Part shown: positions 21,620 through 33,070 of the stretch, one piece after another
How the letters are laid out: each line of letters opens with the position of its first letter
Numbering within the stretch: position 1 is the stretch's first letter
Source: Lepidodermella squamata
Taxonomy: Eukaryota > Gastrotricha
Direction of reading: 5' to 3'
Assembly: GCA_047495785.1 (NCBI GenBank)
Contig: JBLDXI010000064.1
Span: forward strand, 372,001 to 436,000
Length of the DNA: 64,000 bases
The notes under the pieces: generated by a model
Told to the model about the DNA's origin: nothing
Database searches by the model: none
The model's input: only the letters and a program-made list of their open reading frames with translations
Translations under genes and position numbers: made by a program

Positions 21620-22443
21620 TCAGAGAGATTCGTAAAATGCAGGCAATTTTTCTGCGACTTCAATTAGGTGGGTACGCAGCCTATTAAAAATGTGCTGAGG
21701 AATTGAGCAACAAAGAAATTTCTGATGGTATTTGTAAGCTTCATAGGTGCACATCATCGAATAGCACCACGTGCGGCCCCAACCATACCGCTCGTTCAAC
21801 TGCTTAGTGAATGCGCTGATAGCCATCTTCGGGTTCTCCTGTTTAAGGCGAGCTAGGGCTTTGCCAAGATTGAAAGCTTGATGAAGCTTCGCTGATTGTA
21901 GCGAAGCTAGGGCCTTAATGCCAGCCTGGACAAACAGAACTGTCTCTTCCTGGGAAGACGATGGATGCAGTTCGACGACCTCAGCATCCGCGTAAGGAAT
22001 TAACGATCGAGTTTTCTCAACAAGAAGTTTGACTTCCTCGGGGCTGCCCAACGCATAATCGACACCTCTAATCTACAATTCCGAAAGTCAAATAATCATA
22101 AAATCGATTGCCATGGTTTGCCCAAATTTCTCAAATTTAAGTCAACAAATAATCAGATCGAAGTTAAATTACTTTCACCGAAGTCAGACGTTTCCCGCGC
22201 TTCGCTCGATTTGCCTTGGTCGAGGTCTTGCTCGCTCGCTGTTTTCTGGAGCTGCTGGCCGCTCCGGCTGGGGAAGATGAAGTGTCGGATTCGATATCGG
22301 CCCCTTCGTCGATCGCAGCTATGAAGCGTTTAGCCGTTTTCACGACTTTTGATATTTGATTGTTGCACTGTTTAAGGCGGCTAACTTCCTTAGCGAACGC
22401 GATAAATTTTGGCATATTTGCCACGATTCGTTTTTCTTTCTCG
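21620..22443 (-). pseudogene. 5'-truncated copy of the minus-strand cassette gene
   Basis: The second exon (22072-21620) and the 3' part of exon 1 (to 22179) match copy 2 exactly, but exon 1 is cut at 22443, where it is fused to the 392-bp satellite. The N-terminal ~36 codons of the intact copy, including the serine/acidic-rich start, are replaced by satellite-derived codons, giving a chimeric open frame that can begin at 22517. The native promoter region is lost, so expression would depend on the satellite. The domain description is under the intact copy at 31911-32844. Confidence 0.6.
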
Positions 22444-23091
22444 CAGCGAATTGCGTGAAAACACTTGGTAAATACGTCCTTCAATGTGTTCGCCCGCGTG
22501 AACAATTGAAAAGTCAACGTTGACTAATCACCTGTTATTGGAGTATAGGCGTGGCCTATATCGTTAGAATCGGCGAAGAATTGTGCACATTTGGGCTGCT
22601 CACTGAGACGTGTGTGATGTTGTGAAGGGGATTGCGGCCGACAAACGTGTTTGCAACCAAGCTGTTAATAATCAGCGCGCGCACAACAAGTACGCACAAT
22701 AACATGACTGTGCAACAAGGCTAATTTTTTATCATTTCAGCTTGTGCGTGTATGAGCGTGTTTGATATTGAAAGTAATGGCAAAGAATTCTGCAGTTAAT
22801 GATATAAAAATTATCTGCGCGCAGCTTTTGTTTCGCAGCGAATTGCGTGAAAACACTTGGTAAATACGTCCTTCAATGTGTTCGCCCGCGTGAACAATTG
22901 AAAAGTCAACGTTGACTAATCACCTGTTATTGGAGTATAGGCGTGGCCTATATCGTTAGAATCGGCGAAGAATTGTGCACATTTGGGCTGCTCACTGAGA
23001 CGTGTGTGATGTTGTGAAGGGGATTGCGGCCGACAAACGTGTTTGCAACCAAGCTGTTAATAATCAGCGCGCGCACAACAAGTACGCACAA
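22444..23091 (+). repeat. 392-bp satellite, 1.65 units
   Basis: Second occurrence of the 392-bp satellite on this strand, corresponding to the right end of the 11436-13214 array and ending at the same fusion point to a U fragment (offset 9,876 bp). It separates cassette copy 1 from the second satellite block. Confidence 0.9.
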
Positions 23092-23580
23092 GTACGGAGT
23101 CCCCAATAAGCGACAGAGTACGGCGCATCAGTGACTGCTGATGCAGAAGGGGTTATGGCCGCTTTGGAATACCTTGCTAGGGAAATTCCTGTGATACATG
23201 TAGAAATTCTAAAAATACCGAAAAATCCGGCAGGCTTTCAAGTGGCAGGTAGAAACTTTTCATTTTTGCCGCACCAATCGCTGATTTTTAAAGAATTAAA
23301 AACGAAAAAATCGCTTTATTTATTACGCAATTGCGTAACTACCTTGACCTAACGGCGCTAGGTCACCAGTCCGGTCGCCACCGCCGCCATCACGACAGTG
23401 TTAACGTAATCACTAGCACTCTTCTATAACCGCACGCACGCTGTGACAGCGCTATCAGCGAAAGAAGTATTGCCGTGAAAAACTTTTTATCAATTACAGG
23501 CTGCCTCCCTCCCCCGGGGGAGGGAGGCATCACTTATCTTCATTAGGGAGCAAGACATTTCTGAAAATCTAGCAAAATTC
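23092..23580 (+). repeat. U-element left-part fragment, second copy
   Basis: Same fragment and same end points as 13215-13704, including the GC-rich palindrome (about 23502-23527). It is part of the tandem duplication of the satellite domain. Confidence 0.8.
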
Positions 23581-26500
23581 GTACTCGCAACGCTGTCCGT
23601 AGCGTGATTTACGTTTAAAAACAACATGTACGCACGTTGTTCGCACACGCGAACACGCGGAAATTTCACAGCTGCGGTTGAACTGTCAAACGTAATATAG
23701 AAGTGTCCTATATCATTAGAAATGGCGAAGAATTCTGCACATTTTCATCATTTAACCATAAATAACTGATGCAGTGCGCGATATCGGTGCCAGAAAAAGT
23801 GTTTGTTCGCAAAATAATTAATAATTACCGCGCGCGCACCGCATACACATGCACACGCATTTACACCAAGTGCACAGTGAACTACATGTTAAACATCTGT
23901 AGTATTTTTTTACCAGCGTTAACCTGTAGCTGTGTCGACATGTTTCATAAAAAAGTGAATGGCGAAGAAATCTGGTTTTAAACCTGCTACATTTGTCATT
24001 GCGATGTACTCGCAACGCTGTCCGCAGCGTGATTGACGTTTAAAAACAACATGTACGCACGTTGTTCGCACACGCGAACACGCGGAAATTTCACAGCTGC
24101 GGTTGAACTGTCAAACGTAATATAGAAGTGTCCTATATCATTAGAAATGGCGAAGAATTCTGCACATTTTCATCATTTAACCATAAATAACTGATGCAGT
24201 GCGCGATATCGGTGCCAGAAAAAGTGTTTGTTCGCAAAATAATTAATAATTACCGCGCGCGCACCGCATACACATGCACACGCATTTACACCAAGTGCAC
24301 AGTGAACTACATGTTAAACATCTGTAGTATTTTTTTACCAGCGTTAACCTGTAGCTGTGTCGACATGTTTCATAAAAAAGTGAATGGCGAAGAAATCTGG
24401 TTTTAAACCTGCTACATTTGTCATTGCGATGTACTCGCAACGCTGTCCGCAGCGTGATTTACGTTTAAAAACAACATGTACGCACGTTGTTCGCACACGC
24501 GAACACGCGGAAATTTCACAGCTGCGGTTGAACTGTCAAACGTAATATAGAAGTGTCCTATATCATTAGAAATGGCGAAGAATTCTGCACATTTTCATCA
24601 TTTAACCATAAATAACTGATGCAGTGCGCGATATCGGTGCCAGAAAAAGTGTTTGTTCGCAAAATAATTAATAATTACCGCGCGCGCACCGCATACACAT
24701 GCACACGCATTTACACCAAGTGCACAGTGAACTACATGTTAAACATCTGTAGTATTTTTTTACCAGCGTTAACCTGTAGCTGTGTCGACATGTTTCATAA
24801 AAAAGTGAATGGCGAAGAAATCTGGTTTTAAACCTGCTACATTTGTCATTGCGATGTACTCGCAACGCTGTCCGCAGCGTGATTTACGTTTAAAAACAAC
24901 ATGTACGCACGTTGTTCGCACACGCGAACACGCGGAAATTTCACAGCTGCGGTTGAACTGTCAAACGTAATATAGAAGTGTCCTATATCATTAGAAATGG
25001 CGAAGAATTCTGCACATTTTCATCATTTAACCATAAATAACTGATGCAGTGCGCGATATCGGTGCCAGAAAAAGTGTTTGTTCGCAAAATAATTAATAAT
25101 TACCGCGCGCGCACCGCATACACATGCACACGCATTTACACCAAGTGCACAGTGAACTACATGTTAAACATCTGTAGTATTTTTTTACCAGCGTTAACCT
25201 GTAGCTGTGTCGACATGTTTCATAAAAAAGTGAATGGCGAAGAAATCTGGTTTTAAACCTGCTACATTTGTCATTGCGATGTACTCGCAACGCTGTCCGC
25301 AGCGTGATTGACGTTTAAAAACAACATGTACGCACGTTGTTCGCACACGCGAACACGCGGAAATTTCACAGCTGCGGTTGAACTGTCAAACGTAATATAG
25401 AAGTGTCCTATATCATTAGAAATGGCGAAGAATTCTGCACATTTTCATCATTTAACCATAAATAACTGATGCAGTGCGCGATATCGGTGCCAGAAAAAGT
25501 GTTTGTTCGCAAAATAATTAATAATTACCGCGCGCGCACCGCATACACATGCACACGCATTTACACCAAGTGCACAGTGAACTACATGTTAAACATCTGT
25601 AGTATTTTTTTACCAGCGTTAACCTGTAGCTGTGTCGACATGTTTCATAAAAAAGTGAATGGCGAAGAAATCTGGTTTTAAACCTGCTACATTTGTCATT
25701 GCGATGTACTCGCAACGCTGTCCGCAGCGTGATTTACGTTTAAAAACAACATGTACGCACGTTGTTCGCACACGCGAACACGCGGAAATTTCACAGCTGC
25801 GGTTGAACTGTCAAACGTAATATAGAAGTGTCCTATATCATTAGAAATGGCGAAGAATTCTGCACATTTTCATCATTTAACCATAAATAACTGATGCAGT
25901 GCGCGATATCGGTGCCAGAAAAAGTGTTTGTTCGCAAAATAATTAATAATTACCGCGCGCGCACCGCATACACATGCACACGCATTTACACCAAGTGCAC
26001 AGTGAACTACATGTTAAACATCTGTAGTATTTTTTTACCAGCGTTAACCTGTAGCTGTGTCGACATGTTTCATAAAAAAGTGAATGGCGAAGAAATCTGG
26101 TTTTAAACCTGCTACATTTGTCATTGCGATGTACTCGCAACGCTGTCCGCAGCGTGATTTACGTTTAAAAACAACATGTACGCACGTTGTTCGCACACGC
26201 GAACACGCGGAAATTTCACAGCTGCGGTTGAACTGTCAAACGTAATATAGAAGTGTCCTATATCATTAGAAATGGCGAAGAATTCTGCACATTTTCATCA
26301 TTTAACCATAAATAACTGATGCAGTGCGCGATATCGGTGCCAGAAAAAGTGTTTGTTCGCAAAATAATTAATAATTACCGCGCGCGCACCGCATACACAT
26401 GCACACGCATTTACACCAAGTGCACAGTGAACTACATGTTAAACATCTGTAGTATTTTTTTACCAGCGTTAACCTGTAGCTGTGTCGACATGTTTCATAA

Positions 26501-29435
26501 AAAAGTGAATGGCGAAGAAATCTGGTTTTAAACCTGCTACATTTGTCATTGCGATGTACTCGCAACGCTGTCCGCAGCGTGATTTACGTTTAAAAACAAC
26601 ATGTACGCACGTTGTTCGCACACGCGAACACGCGGAAATTTCACAGCTGCGGTTGAACTGTCAAACGTAATATAGAAGTGTCCTATATCATTAGAAATGG
26701 CGAAGAATTCTGCACATTTTCATCATTTAACCATAAATAACTGATGCAGTGCGCGATATCGGTGCCAGAAAAAGTGTTTGTTCGCAAAATAATTAATAAT
26801 TACCGCGCGCGCACCGCATACACATGCACACGCATTTACACCAAGTGCACAGTGAACTACATGTTAAACATCTGTAGTATTTTTTTACCAGCGTTAACCT
26901 GTAGCTGTGTCGACATGTTTCATAAAAAAGTGAATGGCGAAGAAATCTGGTTTTAAACCTGCTACATTTGTCATTGCGATGTACTCGCAACGCTGTCCGC
27001 AGCGTGATTTACGTTTAAAAACAACATGTACGCACGTTGTTCGCACACGCGAACACGCGGAAATTTCACAGCTGCGGTTGAACTGTCAAACGTAATATAG
27101 AAGTGTCCTATATCATTAGAAATGGCGAAGAATTCTGCACATTTTCATCATTTAACCATAAATAACTGATGCAGTGCGCGATATCGGTGCCAGAAAAAGT
27201 GTTTGTTCGCAAAATAATTAATAATTACCGCGCGCGCACCGCATACACATGCACACGCATTTACACCAAGTGCACAGTGAACTACATGTTAAACATCTGT
27301 AGTATTTTTTTACCAGCGTTAACCTGTAGCTGTGTCGACATGTTTCATAAAAAAGTGAATGGCGAAGAAATCTGGTTTTAAACCTGCTACATTTGTCATT
27401 GCGATGTACTCGCAACGCTGTCCGCAGCGTGATTTACGTTTAAAAACAACATGTACGCACGTTGTTCGCACACGCGAACACGCGGAAATTTCACAGCTGC
27501 GGTTGAACTGTCAAACGTAATATAGAAGTGTCCTATATCATTAGAAATGGCGAAGAATTCTGCACATTTTCATCATTTAACCATAAATAACTGATGCAGT
27601 GCGCGATATCGGTGCCAGAAAAAGTGTTTGTTCGCAAAATAATTAATAATTACCGCGCGCGCACCGCATACACATGCACACGCATTTACACCAAGTGCAC
27701 AGTGAACTACATGTTAAACATCTGTAGTATTTTTTTACCAGCGTTAACCTGTAGCTGTGTCGACATGTTTCATAAAAAAGTGAATGGCGAAGAAATCTGG
27801 TTTTAAACCTGCTACATTTGTCATTGCGATGTACTCGCAACGCTGTCCGCAGCGTGATTTACGTTTAAAAACAACATGTACGCACGTTGTTCGCACACGC
27901 GAACACGCGGAAATTTCACAGCTGCGGTTGAACTGTCAAACGTAATATAGAAGTGTCCTATATCATTAGAAATGGCGAAGAATTCTGCACATTTTCATCA
28001 TTTAACCATAAATAACTGATGCAGTGCGCGATATCGGTGCCAGAAAAAGTGTTTGTTCGCAAAATAATTAATAATTACCGCGCGCGCACCGCATACACAT
28101 GCACACGCATTTACACCAAGTGCACAGTGAACTACATGTTAAACATCTGTAGTATTTTTTTACCAGCGTTAACCTGTAGCTGTGTCGACATGTTTCATAA
28201 AAAAGTGAATGGCGAAGAAATCTGGTTTTAAACCTGCTACATTTGTCATTGCGATGTACTCGCAACGCTGTCCGCAGCGTGATTTACGTTTAAAAACAAC
28301 ATGTACGCACGTTGTTCGCACACGCGAACACGCGGAAATTTCACAGCTGCGGTTGAACTGTCAAACGTAATATAGAAGTGTCCTATATCATTAGAAATGG
28401 CGAAGAATTCTGCACATTTTCATCATTTAACCATAAATAACTGATGCAGTGCGCGATATCGGTGCCAGAAAAAGTGTTTGTTCGCAAAATAATTAATAAT
28501 TACCGCGCGCGCACCGCATACACATGCACACGCATTTACACCAAGTGCACAGTGAACTACACGTTAAACATCTGTAGTATTTTTTTACCAGCGTTAACCT
28601 GTAGCTGTGTCGACATGTTTCATAAAAAAGTGAATGGCGAAGAAATCTGGTTTTAAACCTGCTACATTTGTCATTGCGATGTACTCGCAACGCTGTCCGC
28701 AGCGTGATTTACGTTTAAAAACAACATGTACGCACGTTGTTCGCACACGCGAACACGCGGAAATTTCACAGCTGCGGTTGAACTGTCAAACGTAATATAG
28801 AAGTGTCCTATATCATTAGAAATGGCGAAGAATTCTGCACATTTTCATCATTTAACCATAAATAACTGATGCAGTGCGCGATATCGGTGCCAGAAAAAGT
28901 GTTTGTTCGCAAAATAATTAATAATTACCGCGCGCGCACCGCATACACATGCACACGCATTTACACCAAGTGCACAGTGAACTACATGTTAAACATCTGT
29001 AGTATTTTTTTACCAGCGTTAACCTGTAGCTGTGTCGACATGTTTCATAAAAAAGTGAATGGCGAAGAAATCTGGTTTTAAACCTGCTACATTTGTCATT
29101 GCGATGTACTCGCAACGCTGTCCGCAGCGTGATTTACGTTTAAAAACAACATGTACGCACGTTGTTCGCACACGCGAACACGCGGAAATTTCACAGCTGC
29201 GGTTGAACTGTCAAACGTAATATAGAAGTGTCCTATATCATTAGAAATGGCGAAGAATTCTGCTCATTTTCATCATTTAACCATAAATAACTGATGCAGT
29301 GCGCGATATCGGTGCCGGAAAAAGTGTTTGTTCGCAAAATAATTAATAATCACCGCGCGCGCACCGCATACACATGCACACGCATTTACACCAAGTGCAC
29401 AGTGAACTACACGTTAAACATCTGTAGTATTTTTT
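23581..29435 (+). repeat. 425-bp satellite array 2, about 13.8 units
   Basis: Same unit as array 1 and the same first-unit variant (CTGTCCGTAGCG), but one unit longer and made almost entirely of type A units; the type B run of array 1 is absent except for the final partial unit. One unit (near 28444) combines type A positions with the type B TACACGTT base. This indicates unequal exchange or conversion after the flanks were duplicated. Confidence 0.95.
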
Positions 29436-29644
29436 AGGCTGAACTTTCTCAGCAGCGCGACCACAACGAGACACAGCGATTAAACGATTTCCTTGGTTTA
29501 TTTCACTTAAATCTCTTTCGGCATGTGACAATCGATATATTATCTCTTGTTATATTCACGAATGATGAAAATGGGCAATTGTTTTTAGGCATTCTTCGGC
29601 ATTCTTTCAGCATCGGAAGAAAGTGTATTTCACCGTGAAATAAA

Positions 29645-29875
29645 TCAGTCCAGCATCGGAAGATCGTCGTTTTCAACAGCGTTGTTGGCTGTTCGGCTCG
29701 GCTGTCGCTCGGCTGCGTCGGCTGTGTCGCCGACATCAGGTTTAAGGTAAATCACTCGGACATTCGCACCGATCACCCAGTAAACGTTGTCTAATACTGG
29801 ATCAACGCGGGCTGGAAGTGAAACGACGGCACCTCCGGCCAATTCGACGTCAACGAAACAGTTATTATCAGTCAT
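29645..29875 (-). CDS. Small acidic protein of cassette copy 2, unknown
   Basis: Same 76-codon frame as at 19354-19584, identical in sequence. No family is recognised; the tail is acidic. Confidence 0.3.
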   Translation of the reverse strand: MTDNNCFVDVELAGGAVVSLPARVDPVLDNVYWVIGANVRVIYLKPDVGDTADAAERQPSRTANNAVENDDLPMLD

Positions 29876-30472
29876 TTAAGATTCTAAATGTCAAATGTTG
29901 ATTAGGTATAATTATAATTAAAATATATTAATTAATTAAAATATATATACGGATATTTTCATTACGGATGAGTGAATAAACAGGATTGTAAATAGCTGTA
30001 CTAATAAAGCTCAATAAAATACTGCAATAATATTCACTAAAAGTAATGCAACAATGCCGAGTGAACACGAGTGACTATAACCTGAGGATTACGTATTGTT
30101 CTTTGAAATAAGATCAATCGTCTTTCTTATCCGCACCAGTACTTTCCGTTACAGCGTCATTTCATCGACTACAGCGACTGCGAGCGTAACCGTCGGAGCA
30201 CTTTCGGCGACGAGTCGGCGATGTGTAACGGTCGGCCACTGCATAACTGCGCAATGCGTAATGGGACAGACAGTTATCCCAACTCAGACGATCATTTCTA
30301 ATTATGCGCAATTCTATCACTATTTGAATTTCAACGCAGCTTTCTTCTTGAAATTTTTCTTTGCTATAATTAACCAATTGATTTAACCTCACCTCATGTT
30401 CTATTTATCAAATAGTTACCAGCTTTTATTGAAAAATACTCAACGTTCAGTCTATGGCTAAACCGGAAGAGT

Positions 30473-31606
30473 ATGTTTTTAAAAAATTGGGACCAAGTTA
30501 ATAACAATATGTCTTACTGCAGCTATTCATTAGTTGGCATGTATCTAAAAACAAACAAGCTTGCCCGTGCTTCTCAAGAAGTCAACGTCGAATCTCGCCG
30601 TATCAGTCTCGACTCCGTCCCAGCCGAACCGGTTGATGGTCAGCGCATCGAGGGTATACTACTATTGTCAAAACGTCGCAGTGCTGATCAAAGCCGACCT
30701 AAAGCCACCGCGACTGGTTTGAACCCCAGGGCTTCGAGCGCTCCACGAGTTGAAAATGCCTACTTGAGATTCATGGTTTTTGGGTGAGTTAATTAACGAT
30801 GAAGTTGTATGCCATTTCTAAGTTTTTTTTCTCCTAGATGTGTCGATGAAAGCGACGAAGCATTTGTTGTCGTCGTGAAAGACACACCGGCTGGTCGTCT
30901 AGCGCTGTCGTTCGGCGATCAAATAACGCCTGGGGCTCGGCTGTCAATTAGCAACCCAGTATCCGTAAGCCGGTGGAAAACGATGAAAGTCATTGGCACT
31001 GATTGCCTTGTTCCTGCGGTTTCGCCTGTCCCCAGAAGCGTTGTCGAGCTCCCGTTCGAAGGCATCCCTCTTGCTGAGCGATTTCACGCCTTTCGCGCTG
31101 ACATCGATGAATTGGAGGTCATGGAGGTGGCTTTTTGCACTGCATGCGGCCGAAGCTGTGATGGCAGGTATGGCACCTGTTGCAGTTGTGTCGGCGGTTT
31201 TCGCTTTGTCACCATCAAGACGCTGCCTGGCATTCGCGTGAAAGCGACGGCTTTTCGTGGTCTCAGCGCTGCTGTCTACTATTCTGTAGAACTTGCCCGC
31301 CGCTTGGTTCCCGAGCAAGTTCTTCAAGGCGACTGCGACTACGGCATCGTGACTCGCCACATTCGCCGGTCGATCGAGGCGCACCGCGGCGGTTTTCGAG
31401 CTATTTTCTGGGCCAAACCGGCGAAAGCACCGGATTCTGATGTGCCGTCGTTTCATCGGATCCACATCGCACGCCTTATTCCCTTGGGTGACCCGCTCCC
31501 GATGCTAGCGATTGGTGATGCTGTTGTGCCGCCAGTGCCTGCTGAGCGAGTTTTTGAAGCTGCGAACGACAATCAGCTGCCTGCAGATGGTACCGCCACC
31601 GTCTAG
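30473..31606 (+). CDS. Possible OB-fold/zinc-ribbon protein (359 aa), copy 2
   Basis: Identical to the gene at 20182-21315: exons 30473-30783 and 30838-31606 with a 54-nt intron. Both copies keep the reading frame and splice sites, so both could be expressed. The resemblance to single-strand DNA-binding OB-folds rests on the strand pattern and the CxxC...CxxC cluster only; it may be another zinc-binding fold. Confidence 0.5.
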
Positions 31607-31910
31607 GCCAATAATTTTGAGAGTGGATTAAACTCCTCATAAGCCTCATAATCGCCTTGTTGGCAGCATTTGTTCAGAATTTTCGTCCTGTTTGTATTTT
31701 ATGTGCGCAATTATGTTATGTTCTAGTAGCGTGTTAGTGAAATGCAGGCGTAATACCTCCATATTAATTGTTAATCAAAATAAAAATTTCAAATCTGTAC
31801 AAGATCACCTTCGTTTTACTTATTCGAACAAAGCTTCCTCAATGAGCCAACAACAAGGCTTCACCGGTTACCAACAAAGCTACAAAAAACGCAACAAAAC
31901 ATGAAGGCAT

Positions 31911-32844
31911 TCAGAGAGATTCGTAAAATGCAGGCAATTTTTCTGCGACTTCAATTAGGTGGGTACGCAGCCTATTAAAAATGTGCTGAGGAATTGAGCA
32001 ACAAAGAAATTTCTGATGGTATTTGTAAGCTTCATAGGTGCACATCATCGAATAGCACCACGTGCGGCCCCAACCATACCGCTCGTTCAACTGCTTAGTG
32101 AATGCGCTGATAGCCATCTTCGGGTTCTCCTGTTTAAGGCGAGCTAGGGCTTTGCCAAGATTGAAAGCTTGATGAAGCTTCGCTGATTGTAGCGAAGCTA
32201 GGGCCTTAATGCCAGCCTGGACAAACAGAACTGTCTCTTCCTGGGAAGACGATGGATGCAGTTCGACGACCTCAGCATCCGCGTAAGGAATTAACGATCG
32301 AGTTTTCTCAACAAGAAGTTTGACTTCCTCGGGGCTGCCCAACGCATAATCGACACCTCTAATCTACAATTCCGAAAGTCAAATAATCATAAAATCGATT
32401 GCCATGGTTTGCCCAAATTTCTCAAATTTAAGTCAACAAATAATCAGATCGAAGTTAAATTACTTTCACCGAAGTCAGACGTTTCCCGCGCTTCGCTCGA
32501 TTTGCCTTGGTCGAGGTCTTGCTCGCTCGCTGTTTTCTGGAGCTGCTGGCCGCTCCGGCTGGGGAAGATGAAGTGTCGGATTCGATATCGGCCCCTTCGT
32601 CGATCGCAGCTATGAAGCGTTTAGCCGTTTTCACGACTTTTGATATTTGATTGTTGCACTGTTTAAGGCGGCTAACTTCCTTAGCGAACGCGATAAATTT
32701 TGGCATATTTGCCACGATTCGTTTTTCTTTCTCGGATTGAATTTCCATTGGTGACGACGGCGGTGACGGCGAGTCACACTGGCGATCTGCACTAGAAAAG
32801 GATTCTTGATCTGACTGGCTCATCTCAGTGTCACTTTTATCCAT
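31911..32844 (-). CDS. Intact minus-strand cassette gene, 275 aa, unknown function
   Basis: Two exons on the minus strand, 32844-32470 and 32363-31911, with a 106-nt phase-0 intron (donor TCG|GTGAAAG, acceptor TTGTAG). The N-terminus is Ser/Asp/Pro-rich (MDKSDTEMSQSDQESFSSAD). A helical segment follows (KFIAFAKEVSRLKQCNNQIS), then a basic Ser/Lys/Arg linker that looks like a nuclear localisation or DNA-contact stretch (SSSRKQRASKTSTKANRAKR). The C-terminal domain is all-helical and contains 'FNLGKALARLKQENP' and 'FTKQLNERYGWGRTWCYSMM', loosely reminiscent of helix-turn-helix domains of the DUF3102 type. I do not recognise the family with confidence. A nuclear DNA-associated role is inference. 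Confidence 0.55.
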
Positions 32845-33058
32845 AACTGTAATATTCTAAATAGGTAATACATTGAATTAGCCATCGACCGAGTAATACT
32901 AATCAGCGAAAAGTGCGAATACTTCTTGGGGATGTTTGTGCTTTATCTGCAACGGTATCAAATGTAGCGAACAGGCGGCGCTATACAACGTCAACATCGT
33001 CAGCAGGTGCTCGCCTCAAATGAATCATTTTATCGCCGTCTGTGCATTGTATGCATTG

Positions 33059-33066
33059 TATTTATA
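33059..33066 (-). promoter_or_regulatory. Candidate TATA box of the minus-strand cassette gene
   Basis: TATAAATA on the minus strand, about 215 nt upstream of the ATG at 32844 and at the very edge of the cassette. The spacing would put transcription start near 33030. It is absent from the truncated first copy. Confidence 0.3.
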
Positions 33067-33070
33067 GAGG

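Larger units (their letters stand above)
19145..22443 (+). mobile_element. Gene cassette copy 1 (truncated), embedded in satellite
   Basis: Single-copy-looking sequence that interrupts a 425-bp unit after the GTAGTATTTTT stretch. It is identical as far as I can see to 29436-32734, at a constant offset of 10,291 bp. It carries a two-exon plus-strand gene and a minus-strand gene converging on it, plus a small minus ORF. On the right it is fused through a TCG microhomology at 22441-22443 to the 392-bp satellite, removing the 5' part of the minus-strand gene. I see no terminal inverted repeats, so calling it mobile is inference from its position inside satellite DNA. Confidence 0.5.
29436..33070 (+). 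mobile_element. Gene cassette copy 2, full length (3.63 kb)
   Basis: Complete version of the cassette, with 425-bp satellite on both sides. The left junction is the same as in copy 1; the right junction is GTATTTATAGAGG followed by satellite TTTAAAACAACATG. The satellite halves on the two sides do not rejoin exactly: about 130 bp of a unit is missing, so insertion came with a deletion or the right side moved later. Contents are a small minus ORF, the plus-strand OB-fold-like gene and the complete minus-strand gene. Ends show no inverted repeat that I can see. Confidence 0.5.
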
